From: Virgibacillus_F sp049310925
GTDB taxonomy: Bacteria; Bacillota; Bacilli; Bacillales; Amphibacillaceae
DNA length: 64,000 nt
Assembly (NCBI RefSeq): GCF_049310925.1
Contig: NZ_JBMERP010000011.1
Location: 3,102-67,101 of the forward strand
Direction: 5' to 3'
Positions 41,303 to 51,347 of this stretch are shown one piece after another. The notes below the pieces were generated by a model. The model did no database searches. It was not told the DNA's origin and saw only the letters and a list, made by a program, of their open reading frames with translations. The position numbers and the translations under genes were made by a program. The stretch's first letter is position 1; each line of letters starts with the position of its first letter.

Positions 41303-42526
41303 ATGATAAATATTATTGGACTTGGATATATAGGTTTACCCACAGCTCTTATGTTTGCGAAAAGTGGAATTAAAGTAGTAGGAACTGATTACAATGCAAA
41401 TCTTGTAAGTTCATTAATAGAAGGCAAACTTCCATTTGAAGAAGAGGGACTAGAAGAACTATTTCAAGAAGCTCGTTCTAATGAAATTGAATTTACAACA
41501 GAATATCAAAAGACACATACTTATATTCTTGCAGTACCAACACCCTATATAAAAGAAAGTAAGAAACTCGATCCGAAGTATGTTATTTCAGCATTAAATA
41601 GTGTGCTGGATGTTTGTGATAAAGGTGCAGTAATAATTATTGAATCAACTATTTCACCTGGCACTATCGATAAATATATTCGTCCCGCAATAGAAAGAAA
41701 AGGCTATGTTATAGGTGAAGATATACATTTGTTACATGCTCCTGAAAGGATTATTCCTGGGAATATGGTTTATGAACTTGAATATAATTCAAGAACCATT
41801 GGTACAGATAACCAAGAAATAGGTGAGAAAGTTAAAGGGCTGTATACAAATTTTTGTAAAGAAGAAATTGTTGTAACGGATATAAGATCTGCGGAAATGT
41901 CTAAGGTTGTAGAGAATACTTATAGGGATATTAATATTGCATTTGCAAACGAATTGGCTAAAATTTGTCATACAGATAATATGAATGTTTATGAGATTAT
42001 TAGAATTGCCAATATGCATCCAAGAGTTAATATAATGCAACCCGGGCCAGGTGTTGGTGGTCATTGTATTTCAGTAGACCCGTGGTTTTTGGTTGGAGAT
42101 TACCCAGACTTAACTAATCTTATTTTGACAGCACGAAAAATTAATGATTCTATGCCTAGACATGTACTAGGACGAATTAGAGATATTATGAGAGAACACG
42201 GTATTAAGGATATTTCAAAAGTTGGACTATATGGATTAACGTATAAAGAAAATGTGGATGATACAAGAGAGAGCCCTACACTTCAGTTGTTGGAAAGAAT
42301 GGACGAACACTTAGCGTTTGGCGTTAAAGTATTTGATCCACTAGTTAAAGAAAGAATCGTAGATCATCAGTTTATGAATTTTGACGATTTTATAAATGAA
42401 ATAGAAATAGTCGTTGTCATGGTAGGGCATGACCATATTAAAAATAACATGGATTCCATAAAAGACAAGCATGTTCTTGATACAAAAAACATTTGTACTA
42501 TTGTTGATGATGTTTATAACTTGTAG
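41303..42526 (+). CDS. UDP-N-acetyl-D-mannosamine/UDP-sugar dehydrogenase (WecC type)
   Basis: A 407-aa NAD-dependent dehydrogenase that oxidises C6 of a UDP-sugar to the uronic acid. The Rossmann start is NIIGLGYIGLPTALMFAKSG, and the catalytic Cys lies in GVGGHCISVDPWF (about 249-261). The C-terminal UDP-binding domain has YGLTYKENVDDTRESP. Motifs are closer to the WecC/ManNAc subgroup than to Ugd. Such enzymes are substrates of BY-kinases, which fits the kinase at 25 kb. Confidence 0.92.
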   Translation: MINIIGLGYIGLPTALMFAKSGIKVVGTDYNANLVSSLIEGKLPFEEEGLEELFQEARSNEIEFTTEYQKTHTYILAVPTPYIKESKKLDPKYVISALNSVLDVCDKGAVIIIESTISPGTIDKYIRPAIERKGYVIGEDIHLLHAPERIIPGNMVYELEYNSRTIGTDNQEIGEKVKGLYTNFCKEEIVVTDIRSAEMSKVVENTYRDINIAFANELAKICHTDNMNVYEIIRIANMHPRVNIMQPGPGVGGHCISVDPWFLVGDYPDLTNLILTARKINDSMPRHVLGRIRDIMREHGIKDISKVGLYGLTYKENVDDTRESPTLQLLERMDEHLAFGVKVFDPLVKERIVDHQFMNFDDFINEIEIVVVMVGHDHIKNNMDSIKDKHVLDTKNICTIVDDVYNL

Positions 42527-42567
42527 AAAAAAAGCAGGTAGTTACATTTGGAGAAAGGGGTCAGAGA

Positions 42568-44667
42568 ATGAAACAATTATTTTTAATGGTAAAAGATGGA
42601 TCTGTTAAATTGATAGATACTCCTCCACCAACTATAAAGGATAATCACGTACTGGTTGAAACCCATTATTCAGTTATTAGTGCAGGTACAGAAAGAGGAC
42701 TTAAATCTTTTGGCGGTAAAAATTTAATTCAAAAAGCATTGGATCGGCCTGATCAAGTTAAAAAGGTTACAGAAAAGATGTTCACTGATGGAATTTTGAC
42801 CACAGTTGATGCAGCTTTCACCCGACTTAATGAACCTATGCCAATGGGGTATTCGGCTGTAGGGAAGGTTATAGCTTGTGGGCGCGATGTGACAGAAGTT
42901 GAAGCGGGAGATATAGTTGCTATGGCGGGTCAAGCTTATCATAGTGAAGTTAACCGAGTTAACAAGAACCTTATAGCAAAAATACCAAACGAATTTACTG
43001 AATACCGACAGGGGGCTTTATGCGCTTTGGGTGGTATAGCATTACAAGGAATTCATCAGGCGCAAATTGTTCCGGGAGAGACGGTTGCTGTAGTTGGACT
43101 TGGACTCGTAGGGCATATCACTGCTCGAATACTAGATGCATATGGCTGTGATGTAATTGGTTATGATGTTGTTGATAAGTCACTTCCTGAAACTAATCTC
43201 AAAGCATTTGTGAATTCAAATGATGAAAATGCAGAAGAAATCACAAAATCTCTTACAAAGGGTAGAGGCGTTGATAAGGTTATCATAACTGCTGCTACAA
43301 ATAGTAATGCACCTATGGACTTAGCTGCTGCGATTACGCGCGATAGAGGAACTATTTGTATGATTGGTGTAACACAAATGAATATAGATAGACGACCATA
43401 TTACGAAAAAGAACTAAATTTCACCATCGCACGTTCTTATGGCCCAGGGAGATATGACTCCAATTATGAAGAAAAAGGTATAGATTACCCGATAGGACAT
43501 GTACGTTTCACAGAAGGACGCAATATCGAGGAGTTTATCCGATTAATTGTAGAAAATAGGATAGATTTATCAGACTTAATCACTCATGAAATAGCATTTG
43601 AAAAAGCTGATGAGGCTTATGAAATGATAACAACTAATAAAAAAAGTGAAAGATATATTGGAATTCTATTAAAGTACACTGAGAATGAATCTAAATGGAA
43701 AAAAACTGAGTATAGTCCTAAGAAAGCAATGGATAAAGAACAAATTGCTGTTGGGTTAATTGGTGCCGGTAACTTTTCCAAGAATACACTGTTACCAATA
43801 ATGAAAGATACTGGTCATTATCATTTGAAAGCTTTAGCAACTACAGGAGGCGTAGGAGCAGCACAGGCTAAGCAGGTATTCCCATTCGAATATGTAACTA
43901 ACGATTACTCTGAATTACTAACTGATGATGAAATTGATTTGATTGTAGTTTCCACTCAGCATAATAGTCACGCTAAGTTTATTATAGAAGCTCTTGAAGC
44001 GGGGAAGCATGTTTATTGTGAAAAACCTCTTTGTCTAACTATAGAGGAACTAGATAAGATTGAGGCTTCTTATAAAACTTCAAAAGGTGAATTATTCTGT
44101 GGTATGAATCGTAGACATGCACCTCTTATCAAACAAATAAAGAAAAATCTTTCAACTGATAAAATTCCTGCAGTTTATAATTATATTTGTAATGCTGGAC
44201 ATATTCCAGAAGATCACTGGACCCAGGATGAAAGAGTAGGAGGGGGAAGAATAATCGGAGAAGCGTGTCATTTTATTGATGTTATTCAATATTTAGATGC
44301 GAGTGAATTATTATCGTTAAACGTCTCTTTTGCTCAAAATGAAGCCTACTCAAAGAAAGACAATGCAATAATAACATTAAAGTTTAAATCCGGAGCCATT
44401 GGTAATATTATATATACTTCAATGGGTTCAAAAAAGTATCCAAAAGAGCAGCTTAGGGTATTTTCTAATGGTTTAGTTTGTGAAATGGATAATTATATTA
44501 GAATGAATCAATATGGAAGTAATAAGAAGATGAAAGTGAAGCTTAGGCAGGATAAAGGCATAAAAGATGAATATGAGCATATTTTTAATGTGATTAAGGG
44601 AGAAATGAAAAACACCTCAATCCAAGATGCATTTATTAACCATAGGTTGTTGATTAAAAATATATAG
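42568..44667 (+). CDS. Two-domain oxidoreductase: zinc-ADH-like plus Gfo/Idh/MocA
   Basis: A 699-aa fusion. Residues about 1-370 are a medium-chain alcohol dehydrogenase (TVAVVGLGLVGHITARIL as the NAD site). Residues about 390-699 are a Gfo/Idh/MocA domain (VGLIGAGNFSKNTLLP; CEKPL and the GEACHFIDVIQYL segment). These bi-domain proteins are found beside heparinase-like lyases and sugar dehydrogenases in polysaccharide clusters; their substrate is unsettled. Start: ATG behind GAAAGGGGTCAGAG. No frameshift at the junction. Confidence 0.9.
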   Translation: MKQLFLMVKDGSVKLIDTPPPTIKDNHVLVETHYSVISAGTERGLKSFGGKNLIQKALDRPDQVKKVTEKMFTDGILTTVDAAFTRLNEPMPMGYSAVGKVIACGRDVTEVEAGDIVAMAGQAYHSEVNRVNKNLIAKIPNEFTEYRQGALCALGGIALQGIHQAQIVPGETVAVVGLGLVGHITARILDAYGCDVIGYDVVDKSLPETNLKAFVNSNDENAEEITKSLTKGRGVDKVIITAATNSNAPMDLAAAITRDRGTICMIGVTQMNIDRRPYYEKELNFTIARSYGPGRYDSNYEEKGIDYPIGHVRFTEGRNIEEFIRLIVENRIDLSDLITHEIAFEKADEAYEMITTNKKSERYIGILLKYTENESKWKKTEYSPKKAMDKEQIAVGLIGAGNFSKNTLLPIMKDTGHYHLKALATTGGVGAAQAKQVFPFEYVTNDYSELLTDDEIDLIVVSTQHNSHAKFIIEALEAGKHVYCEKPLCLTIEELDKIEASYKTSKGELFCGMNRRHAPLIKQIKKNLSTDKIPAVYNYICNAGHIPEDHWTQDERVGGGRIIGEACHFIDVIQYLDASELLSLNVSFAQNEAYSKKDNAIITLKFKSGAIGNIIYTSMGSKKYPKEQLRVFSNGLVCEMDNYIRMNQYGSNKKMKVKLRQDKGIKDEYEHIFNVIKGEMKNTSIQDAFINHRLLIKNI

Positions 44668-44787
44668 TTGTTCAAAAAATACTGTATAAAGAGAAAATCG
44701 TAAGCAGAAAAACCTATACAGATTCTATTTATTGTCTTTATTATTAGTCTAGCATTTTTGTGATACTAATCAAAGGTGGGATGTAGC

Positions 44788-45849
44788 TTGAAAGTTGCAC
44801 TAATTTGTCCAGCGAATACACTTTATATGCCTTATGTTCATGCTTATGAAAAGGTTTTAAAAGAAGTTAATGTTGATTATACCATTATAAATTGGGATAG
44901 ACTTCAAATTGAACAAGAGAAAAATGAATATAAATACAGTGATAAAAAAAATATCCATCAAAGAAACTTCTTAGATTACATCAATTATAAAAGATTCATA
45001 ATTAAAAAATTAAAGGAAACAGAGTATGACAAGGTTGTAGTCTTTACATTACAGCTAGCTTATTTTATTAAGGGATATCTAATTTCTAAGTATAAACACA
45101 AGTATATTATAGATATAAGAGACTATAACAAAATATACAAGTTTACTAGTTTTAATCGATTGATTGAGTATTCAGATTTCACTGTAATATCTTCACCGGG
45201 CTATAAAATGTGGCTACCAGAAAGCAAGAAGTATGTAGTTAACCATAACACTCCAATTAACGATATTAAAAGTGTAGAACCATATAATTTTAAAAAACAA
45301 AACGGGAAAGTAAACATATCAACAATAGGTTTTATTAGACATTGGGATGCTAACATTAATCTTGTGAAAAATTTAAAAAACGATAAGGAATTTAACTTGA
45401 TTTTTCATGGAGAAGGAACCATTAATGAGAAACTAAAATACTTTGTAAAAGAAAATAATATTTATAACGTTCAAATTAATGGTCGATATAAGAAGGAAGA
45501 AGAAAGTAGTTTGTATAAAAATGCATCATTAATAAATATGTTGTTATATAATGATATGAATAGTAAAGGTGTTTTAGCTAATAGATTATATAATGCCACA
45601 ATATACGGTAAACCACTTTTATCCCTAGAAGGGACTTATTTGGCTAAGCAAATTAAAGAATATGATTTAGGGTTGGTTTTAGATTCTACAGATGAAATAG
45701 CAAGTGAAATTAAATTGTATTTACAGAGATTTAATCATGTAGAATACGAAAAAGGAAGGATTTCTTTTTTGGAAAAGGTTATAAAGGATAACGAATATTT
45801 CAACCTTAAGTTGAAGGAATTTGTTTATGATATTAATCCGGTAATATAG
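44788..45849 (+). CDS. Putative GT-B glycosyltransferase
   Basis: A 353-aa protein with a GT-B outline: N-terminal VALICPANTLYMPYVHAY and a C-terminal half with NISTIGFIRHWDAN, FHGEGTINEKL and ANRLYNATIYGKPLL. The usual EX7E motif is weak. The base composition is strongly AT-rich compared with the cys and nucleotide-sugar genes. The TTG start is preferred (AAAGGTGGG seven bases upstream) over GTG four codons earlier. The acceptor and donor cannot be told from the sequence. Confidence 0.75.
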   Translation: MKVALICPANTLYMPYVHAYEKVLKEVNVDYTIINWDRLQIEQEKNEYKYSDKKNIHQRNFLDYINYKRFIIKKLKETEYDKVVVFTLQLAYFIKGYLISKYKHKYIIDIRDYNKIYKFTSFNRLIEYSDFTVISSPGYKMWLPESKKYVVNHNTPINDIKSVEPYNFKKQNGKVNISTIGFIRHWDANINLVKNLKNDKEFNLIFHGEGTINEKLKYFVKENNIYNVQINGRYKKEEESSLYKNASLINMLLYNDMNSKGVLANRLYNATIYGKPLLSLEGTYLAKQIKEYDLGLVLDSTDEIASEIKLYLQRFNHVEYEKGRISFLEKVIKDNEYFNLKLKEFVYDINPVI

Positions 45850-45995
45850 TTGACTCCTCAAAATTGAATGGGAACAATAGAAAATATCAACTAAAATAGA
45901 AAAGTAAAATGGGAAACAACTTTGGTATTTTTGGTCATAGAATCCCATAGCTAAAGTTAAAGTGCCAATGTTGTAACTTAAAAGGAATGTAAATT

Positions 45996-47357
45996 ATGAG
46001 TATATTTTCCATGAAAAAAGACACGAAGATTCCGCTAATTCTTACAATGGTATTCGTTATAATAATATCTTCTATACTTACTTTTTCATTCTCAGTATTG
46101 CTTGTCCAATTTATACTCGCATTTATAACAATACCTCTGATAATGAATAAAGACTACAAACGTGCAAAACTTTACGTAATCATCTTTCTGGTTTCAATCT
46201 CTTTTGTTTTTTTAGTTTACCTAGCTAATCAGATGAATTATGGAACCCCTTATTATATTGGGGGTTCAGACGATTTGGTATATGAGCAAGAAGGGTTAGA
46301 AGTTTATAACGCAAATATATATAATCCTTCAAAAATAATAGAGTCTAAAATTCTTGGGTATTTTCATAATGCACCATTTTTTGCTATATATATGTCTGGT
46401 TTAATTGGATTCTCTAACTTATTTGATGGTTATAGTACATTTTTGCCAAGAATAGCAAATGTATATTATTTGATTTGGATATGTATTATCTTAGAAAATT
46501 TATTTAAAAAATATACTAGATTCAACCACCAAAAAATTAGTATTATTCTGGGATTATTTGGATTAGCACCAATTATACAATACATTAATTCACATGTGTT
46601 TAGAGATACATTTAATTTATTGCAGATACTGCTGATAGTTTATTTGTTTGACAAACTCGTAAGTAATAAAAATTATACTAGAAAAATTCTACTGTTAGTG
46701 TCATTAGCGTTTTTAGTATATATAACGTATTACACGAGGATTAACTCTTTAGCTTTCGCAGGAGTATTATGCTTTCTACTTTTGGGAGAAAAAATAAAAA
46801 TCAAGAAAAAAAATTTGTTTTTAGTAACTATACCAATAGTGATCGTTAGTATTATGAATTTAGGAGAAATTCTAAGAATAAATAAATTTATAAATGGATA
46901 TACCAATTATCTCTTAGAAGGTTCAAGTGGATTTAGTTCATTTGTATTTAGTCAGTCAATATTACCCTTTGGATTCATATTACGAATGTTTTATGCTTTT
47001 ATGTCTCCTTTCCCAAATATATTTGGTTTATTTAAAGATGTACCTGGAATATTACTTGATTTCACTAATCTATTAATATACTTGGCCGTCGTTGTTCAAA
47101 TTCTAGCTATACCTTTTATTTTTAAGAGAATTTTGAAATTTGATTGGGTATCTTTGGCTTTTCTAACCTTGTTTTTTGCTATCATTTTAACAACCTTTAC
47201 TTTTAGACATTCCATTATATACTATCCGTTTTTAGTAGCTTTAGCAGTAGATGGATTTATGTCCTCAAGTAAAAAATTTAGGAGTGCAATATTATATTCG
47301 TCTTTCTTTATTGGAACTATACTTGGGTTAATTTATATGATTTTAAAATTGTTATAA
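45996..47357 (+). CDS. Wzy-like polysaccharide polymerase / EpsG-type membrane protein
   Basis: A 453-aa integral membrane protein with about eleven hydrophobic helices and a larger extracytoplasmic loop (about 78-135, GGSDDLVYEQEGLEVYN). It is in the position expected of the polymerase between glycosyltransferases and the flippase. Wzy proteins have little sequence conservation, so the call rests on topology, length and context. Start: ATG after AAAAGGAATG. Strongly AT-rich. Confidence 0.78.
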   Translation: MSIFSMKKDTKIPLILTMVFVIIISSILTFSFSVLLVQFILAFITIPLIMNKDYKRAKLYVIIFLVSISFVFLVYLANQMNYGTPYYIGGSDDLVYEQEGLEVYNANIYNPSKIIESKILGYFHNAPFFAIYMSGLIGFSNLFDGYSTFLPRIANVYYLIWICIILENLFKKYTRFNHQKISIILGLFGLAPIIQYINSHVFRDTFNLLQILLIVYLFDKLVSNKNYTRKILLLVSLAFLVYITYYTRINSLAFAGVLCFLLLGEKIKIKKKNLFLVTIPIVIVSIMNLGEILRINKFINGYTNYLLEGSSGFSSFVFSQSILPFGFILRMFYAFMSPFPNIFGLFKDVPGILLDFTNLLIYLAVVVQILAIPFIFKRILKFDWVSLAFLTLFFAIILTTFTFRHSIIYYPFLVALAVDGFMSSSKKFRSAILYSSFFIGTILGLIYMILKLL

Positions 47358-47377
47358 GGATTAATAATTTATAGAGG

Positions 47378-48568
47378 GTGGTTTTTATCAAAGTATTATA
47401 TGTAACATTGTCTTCAGTGGAAATGAACACTTCTGCTATGATTAGGAATAATGCTATAATAAAAGGTTTAATCGAAAATGATGCTATTGTAGACTTGCTT
47501 ACGATTGAAGCAATTGAAAGCAATCCCGCTTATGATAAAACTTTAAATTGGGATAAGAGAATAAATATTATTAGTTTAAAAGGCAATAATTTATATAAAT
47601 CATTTGTGAAATCTGAGAGAAGTGTAATTGGGAAATTGAAGAAGAGCCTTTTACCAATAATAAGACGTATGTATCACTCTTTTAATTTGTTTGATAACAC
47701 GATTTATATTGCAAAAGGTGCTAATCATAATATATTACCAAGCAAATACTACGACCTAATAATATCATCTTCTGATCCTAAAAGTTCACACATAGCTGTT
47801 CATAAACTAATTAAATCGGGATTAAGATATGGTAGGTGGATTCAGTATTGGGGAGACCCTTTAACTATAGATATAACTAAAAAATCTATCTATCCTAATA
47901 TACTAATAAAAAAAATAGAAAATCAAATTTTTTATAATGCTGATAGGTTAGTTTACGTTTCGCCATTTACACTAGAAAAACAAAAAAAACTTTTTCCTAA
48001 TTATGCGGATAAAATGATATTCTTACCTGTGCCCTATATTAGGGAAAAAAAGTATAAAAATAATTCTCGAGAAAATAAGAAGGTAACAATTGGATATTTC
48101 GGGGACTATTACACTAAAATTAGAAATATTGAAAACTTATATTCCGTTTGCCAACAAGAAAAGTTTAACCTTATAATTGCAGGTAATTCCAATGTTGAAC
48201 TTTTGAATACAAAAAATATAACTATTTTGCCGAGAATTTCTCAAAATCAAGTTGAAGAACTTGAAGCAAGATGCGATATTCTTATTTGTATACTTAATAA
48301 AACAGGTACTCAGATACCGGCTAAAATTTATCATTATGCTGCTACAAATAGACCGATACTTATACTTGTTCATAAAAACCAGGAACAAATGAGTAAATAT
48401 CTTGAAAGTTTCAGTAGATTTGTAATTTGTGAGAATGAATATGAAAGTGTTAAAAAGGCTATTAAGAGTATAATGAAAAGTAAAAAAGAATATGAACCTT
48501 TACCCTTTTTAAACTCTAAAAACATTAGCAAACAGTTGTTAAACTTAGGTAACAGAGGTGGTGAATAA
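47378..48568 (+). CDS. Putative glycosyltransferase
   Basis: A 396-aa GT-B-like protein. The C-terminal half has VTIGYFGDYYTKIRNIENLY and a PAKIYHYAATNRPILIL segment equivalent to the donor-binding region of family 4 enzymes. The start is unclear: GTG overlaps the ribosome site AGAGGG, while the best-spaced codon is ATC (IKVLYVTLS, four codons in), which would be a rare start. It overlaps the next gene's leader, so the genes are coupled. Confidence 0.78.
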   Translation: MVFIKVLYVTLSSVEMNTSAMIRNNAIIKGLIENDAIVDLLTIEAIESNPAYDKTLNWDKRINIISLKGNNLYKSFVKSERSVIGKLKKSLLPIIRRMYHSFNLFDNTIYIAKGANHNILPSKYYDLIISSSDPKSSHIAVHKLIKSGLRYGRWIQYWGDPLTIDITKKSIYPNILIKKIENQIFYNADRLVYVSPFTLEKQKKLFPNYADKMIFLPVPYIREKKYKNNSRENKKVTIGYFGDYYTKIRNIENLYSVCQQEKFNLIIAGNSNVELLNTKNITILPRISQNQVEELEARCDILICILNKTGTQIPAKIYHYAATNRPILILVHKNQEQMSKYLESFSRFVICENEYESVKKAIKSIMKSKKEYEPLPFLNSKNISKQLLNLGNRGGE

Positions 48569-48569
48569 A

Positions 48570-50012
48570 TTGGTAGCAGAAAAGGCTTTGATAGAACAAT
48601 TTTTGGAATTTGAAAAAAAGCTAAAGTTATTTAAACATGAGGGTAATAATATAAAGTATTGGCACTTGATAAGATTTGGTATATATAGTGAAATAGAAAA
48701 ACAAAAGATTGGTCTTGGAATTGGACATGATTCCTTGAAAGGTAAAAGTATACTATCTCGTATTAAAATAAAATTTAAACAGATACCTAATATTTTATTC
48801 AATAGTCCGTTCTTTCTAAAAGAAAAAGAATTTCTAATTTTGAACCATCAACGAAGAGTTATGAATGAAAATGTATATACATGTATTTATACTGATAATA
48901 TATTGAGTAGTTTAAATGATTCTTATCTTGTGTTAGAAGATCCGCTGTTAGACACTCATCTTAAACCTATTCCCAAAACAAATATTAAATATACGGATTA
49001 TATTCATAATTTTTACTTGCTAAAAAGAGTAGTGAAGAAATTAAAAGGTGAAAGATTATTAGCGGAATTAGAAAAGATAAAGATTCGAGAAATGATTAAA
49101 TCAATAAATAATGAATTCAGCATAAAACTTAATGAAGAACAATGGGTAAAGAATGTTGGTAATGCATTATTGGAGTACAAAACAATGTATAAGCATTACG
49201 ATAAAATAATAAAAAGAATTAATCCTAAAATCATTATAGAAGTCGTGTCTTACGCTCCTTCAAAGTTTGTAATTAATGAAATAGCAAAAAGAAGAAATAT
49301 TCCTACCGTGGAATTACAACATGGGACAATGGGTAAATATCATGTTGCGTATAACTTTGCGGAAAAGTTTAATTTAGACACATTTCCAGACTATGTGTTT
49401 TTATTTGGCAAGTTTTGGCAAGATAACACACGGTTGCCTATTTCAGATTCAAGAATTAAAGTAGTTGGATGGCCATATTTCGAACAAAAACTAAATGAAA
49501 ATAAAGAAAAACGAAAAATAAAGAAAGAAAAAGTTATACTATTTATTTCACAAGGAACAATAGGAAATCAATTAAGTAAAATAGCATTAGAATTATCAAA
49601 GAAAATAGATCATAATCAGAACAGAATTATCTATAAGTTGCACCCGGGTGAATATTTAAGATGGAAAGAAGAATACCCTTGGTTACTAGGAAGTAATATC
49701 GAAATTGTAGATAATAATCTACATGATATGCATTACTATTTTGCTCAAGCCAATGTTCAAGTAGGTGTAAGCTCAACCGCATTATTTGAGGGAATAGGTT
49801 ATGGCTTAAGTACGTTAGTTTATAAGCTTCCTTCTCACAAATATTTAGAAGAACTTTATTTAAGTGATTTGGCATATTTAGTTGATGACGTAGATGAATT
49901 ATTAACTTATATAAATTTAGATTATAAAAATAATTTTAATAATACAAATTATTTCTGGGAAGAAAATAGTTTAGAAAACATTAAAAAAGCCCTGAATGAC
50001 ATTTTAATCTAA
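48570..50012 (+). CDS. Unrecognised surface-glycan transferase-like protein
   Basis: A 480-aa protein of a type seen in capsule clusters. The second half has VELQHGTMGKYH, FPDYVFLFGKFW, ISQGTIGNQLSK, YKLHPGEYLRW and GVSSTALFEGIGYG, a pattern shared with CDP-glycerol-, polysialyl- and Kdo-type transferases (HPGE plus a late SST/E segment). That makes it the best candidate here for the transferase that handles CMP-activated pseudaminic acid, which is inference. The TTG start is chosen because AGAGGTGG is eight bases upstream; two GTG codons earlier overlap that site. Confidence 0.7.
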   Translation: MVAEKALIEQFLEFEKKLKLFKHEGNNIKYWHLIRFGIYSEIEKQKIGLGIGHDSLKGKSILSRIKIKFKQIPNILFNSPFFLKEKEFLILNHQRRVMNENVYTCIYTDNILSSLNDSYLVLEDPLLDTHLKPIPKTNIKYTDYIHNFYLLKRVVKKLKGERLLAELEKIKIREMIKSINNEFSIKLNEEQWVKNVGNALLEYKTMYKHYDKIIKRINPKIIIEVVSYAPSKFVINEIAKRRNIPTVELQHGTMGKYHVAYNFAEKFNLDTFPDYVFLFGKFWQDNTRLPISDSRIKVVGWPYFEQKLNENKEKRKIKKEKVILFISQGTIGNQLSKIALELSKKIDHNQNRIIYKLHPGEYLRWKEEYPWLLGSNIEIVDNNLHDMHYYFAQANVQVGVSSTALFEGIGYGLSTLVYKLPSHKYLEELYLSDLAYLVDDVDELLTYINLDYKNNFNNTNYFWEENSLENIKKALNDILI

Positions 50013-50066
50013 TTAATTCGTTAAATAATCATATGGAGCTAAACCTTATGCAAAAAAGGGGCTAAC

Positions 50067-51347
50067 ATGCTAAAGAAACTATTAAACTCATCATTAATTA
50101 AAACGACAGGAATTTATACAATTACGAATATTATAAACAAAGCTATACCATTTTTTTTACTTCCAATCTTAACTGTTTACTTAACTCCTAATGATTACGG
50201 AATAGTCTCGATGTTTGCTGTATTACTTGGATTCTTCACACCATTTTTAGGACTAAATGTTCATGGAGCAGTCAATCGAAAATATTTTGATAAAGAGAAA
50301 AAATATGCAGACTATATCTCTACGGCTTTATATATATTAATAGCAAGTTCATTATTTATATTAGTGGTTATTATATTATTTTCAGATTTGATATCTAAAT
50401 TAACATCTTTTCCTGAAGAATATATACTTCTTGTCGTTATTGCTGGATTTGGTAGTAGTATAATTCAAATAACGTTAACTTTGTGGCAGGTTAGAGAACG
50501 GGCTATAAATTACGGGATTTTTCAAATAATCCAAACTGCTTTAAACCTAACCATAACTATTATATTAGTTGTTAATTTAGACTTTGGTTGGTTGGGAAGG
50601 GTTAGTGGACAAGTAATTGCGATCTCAATTTTTGCTTCATTAGGAATGTTTGTAATTATTAAGCGAGAGAAGCTTACATTCACATGGAACAAAGAATATG
50701 CTAAGGATATACTTAGATTTGGCGTACCACTTATTCCGCATACCCTGGGAATGTTTTTAATCACTATGACAGATCGAATTTTTATTACCAACATGGTCGG
50801 AATAAGCGATACTGGTATATATACCGTAGGGTTTCAAATTGGTATGATTATTGGTGTATTGCAGGACTCATTTAATAGGGCATGGATGCCATACTTATTT
50901 AAAAATCTAAAACAAAATAGTAATTTAGTAAAATATAAAATAGTGAAAATTACTTATGTATATTTTGTATTAATACTCTCAACAGCCCTCATATTAAGTG
51001 CTGTAGCACCTTTCATTGTAAAAGTATTCATTGGAGATGCTTTTGAAGGATCAATTGTGTATGTTTTATGGATTAGTTTAGGGTTTGCATTTAATGGTAT
51101 GTATAAAATGGTAGGAGGAGTTATCTTTTATGAAAAAAGAACACAACTATTAAGTATTGTTACATTTACAACGGCCCTCTTAAATATAATATTTAACTAC
51201 TTATTAATTAGGATGAATGGTTCCGTAGGAGCAGCTCAAGCCACTTCATTAGCATTTTTTGTTTCTTTTATTTTAACGTGGATACTAGCATCGAAAGTCC
51301 ACTTTATGCCATGGAATATTCTGAAATATAGAAAAGAGGAAAATTAA
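50067..51347 (+). CDS. Wzx-type lipid-linked oligosaccharide flippase
   Basis: A 426-aa membrane protein of the MATE/MOP polysaccharide exporter family, with about twelve helices. It has the N-terminal IKTTGIYTITNIINKAIPFF and PNDYGIVSMF, and the central RFGVPLIPHTLGMFLITMTD. It would move undecaprenyl-linked repeat units across the membrane before Wzy polymerisation. It ends one base before the start of pseB, in the same unit. Confidence 0.92.
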   Translation: MLKKLLNSSLIKTTGIYTITNIINKAIPFFLLPILTVYLTPNDYGIVSMFAVLLGFFTPFLGLNVHGAVNRKYFDKEKKYADYISTALYILIASSLFILVVIILFSDLISKLTSFPEEYILLVVIAGFGSSIIQITLTLWQVRERAINYGIFQIIQTALNLTITIILVVNLDFGWLGRVSGQVIAISIFASLGMFVIIKREKLTFTWNKEYAKDILRFGVPLIPHTLGMFLITMTDRIFITNMVGISDTGIYTVGFQIGMIIGVLQDSFNRAWMPYLFKNLKQNSNLVKYKIVKITYVYFVLILSTALILSAVAPFIVKVFIGDAFEGSIVYVLWISLGFAFNGMYKMVGGVIFYEKRTQLLSIVTFTTALLNIIFNYLLIRMNGSVGAAQATSLAFFVSFILTWILASKVHFMPWNILKYRKEEN

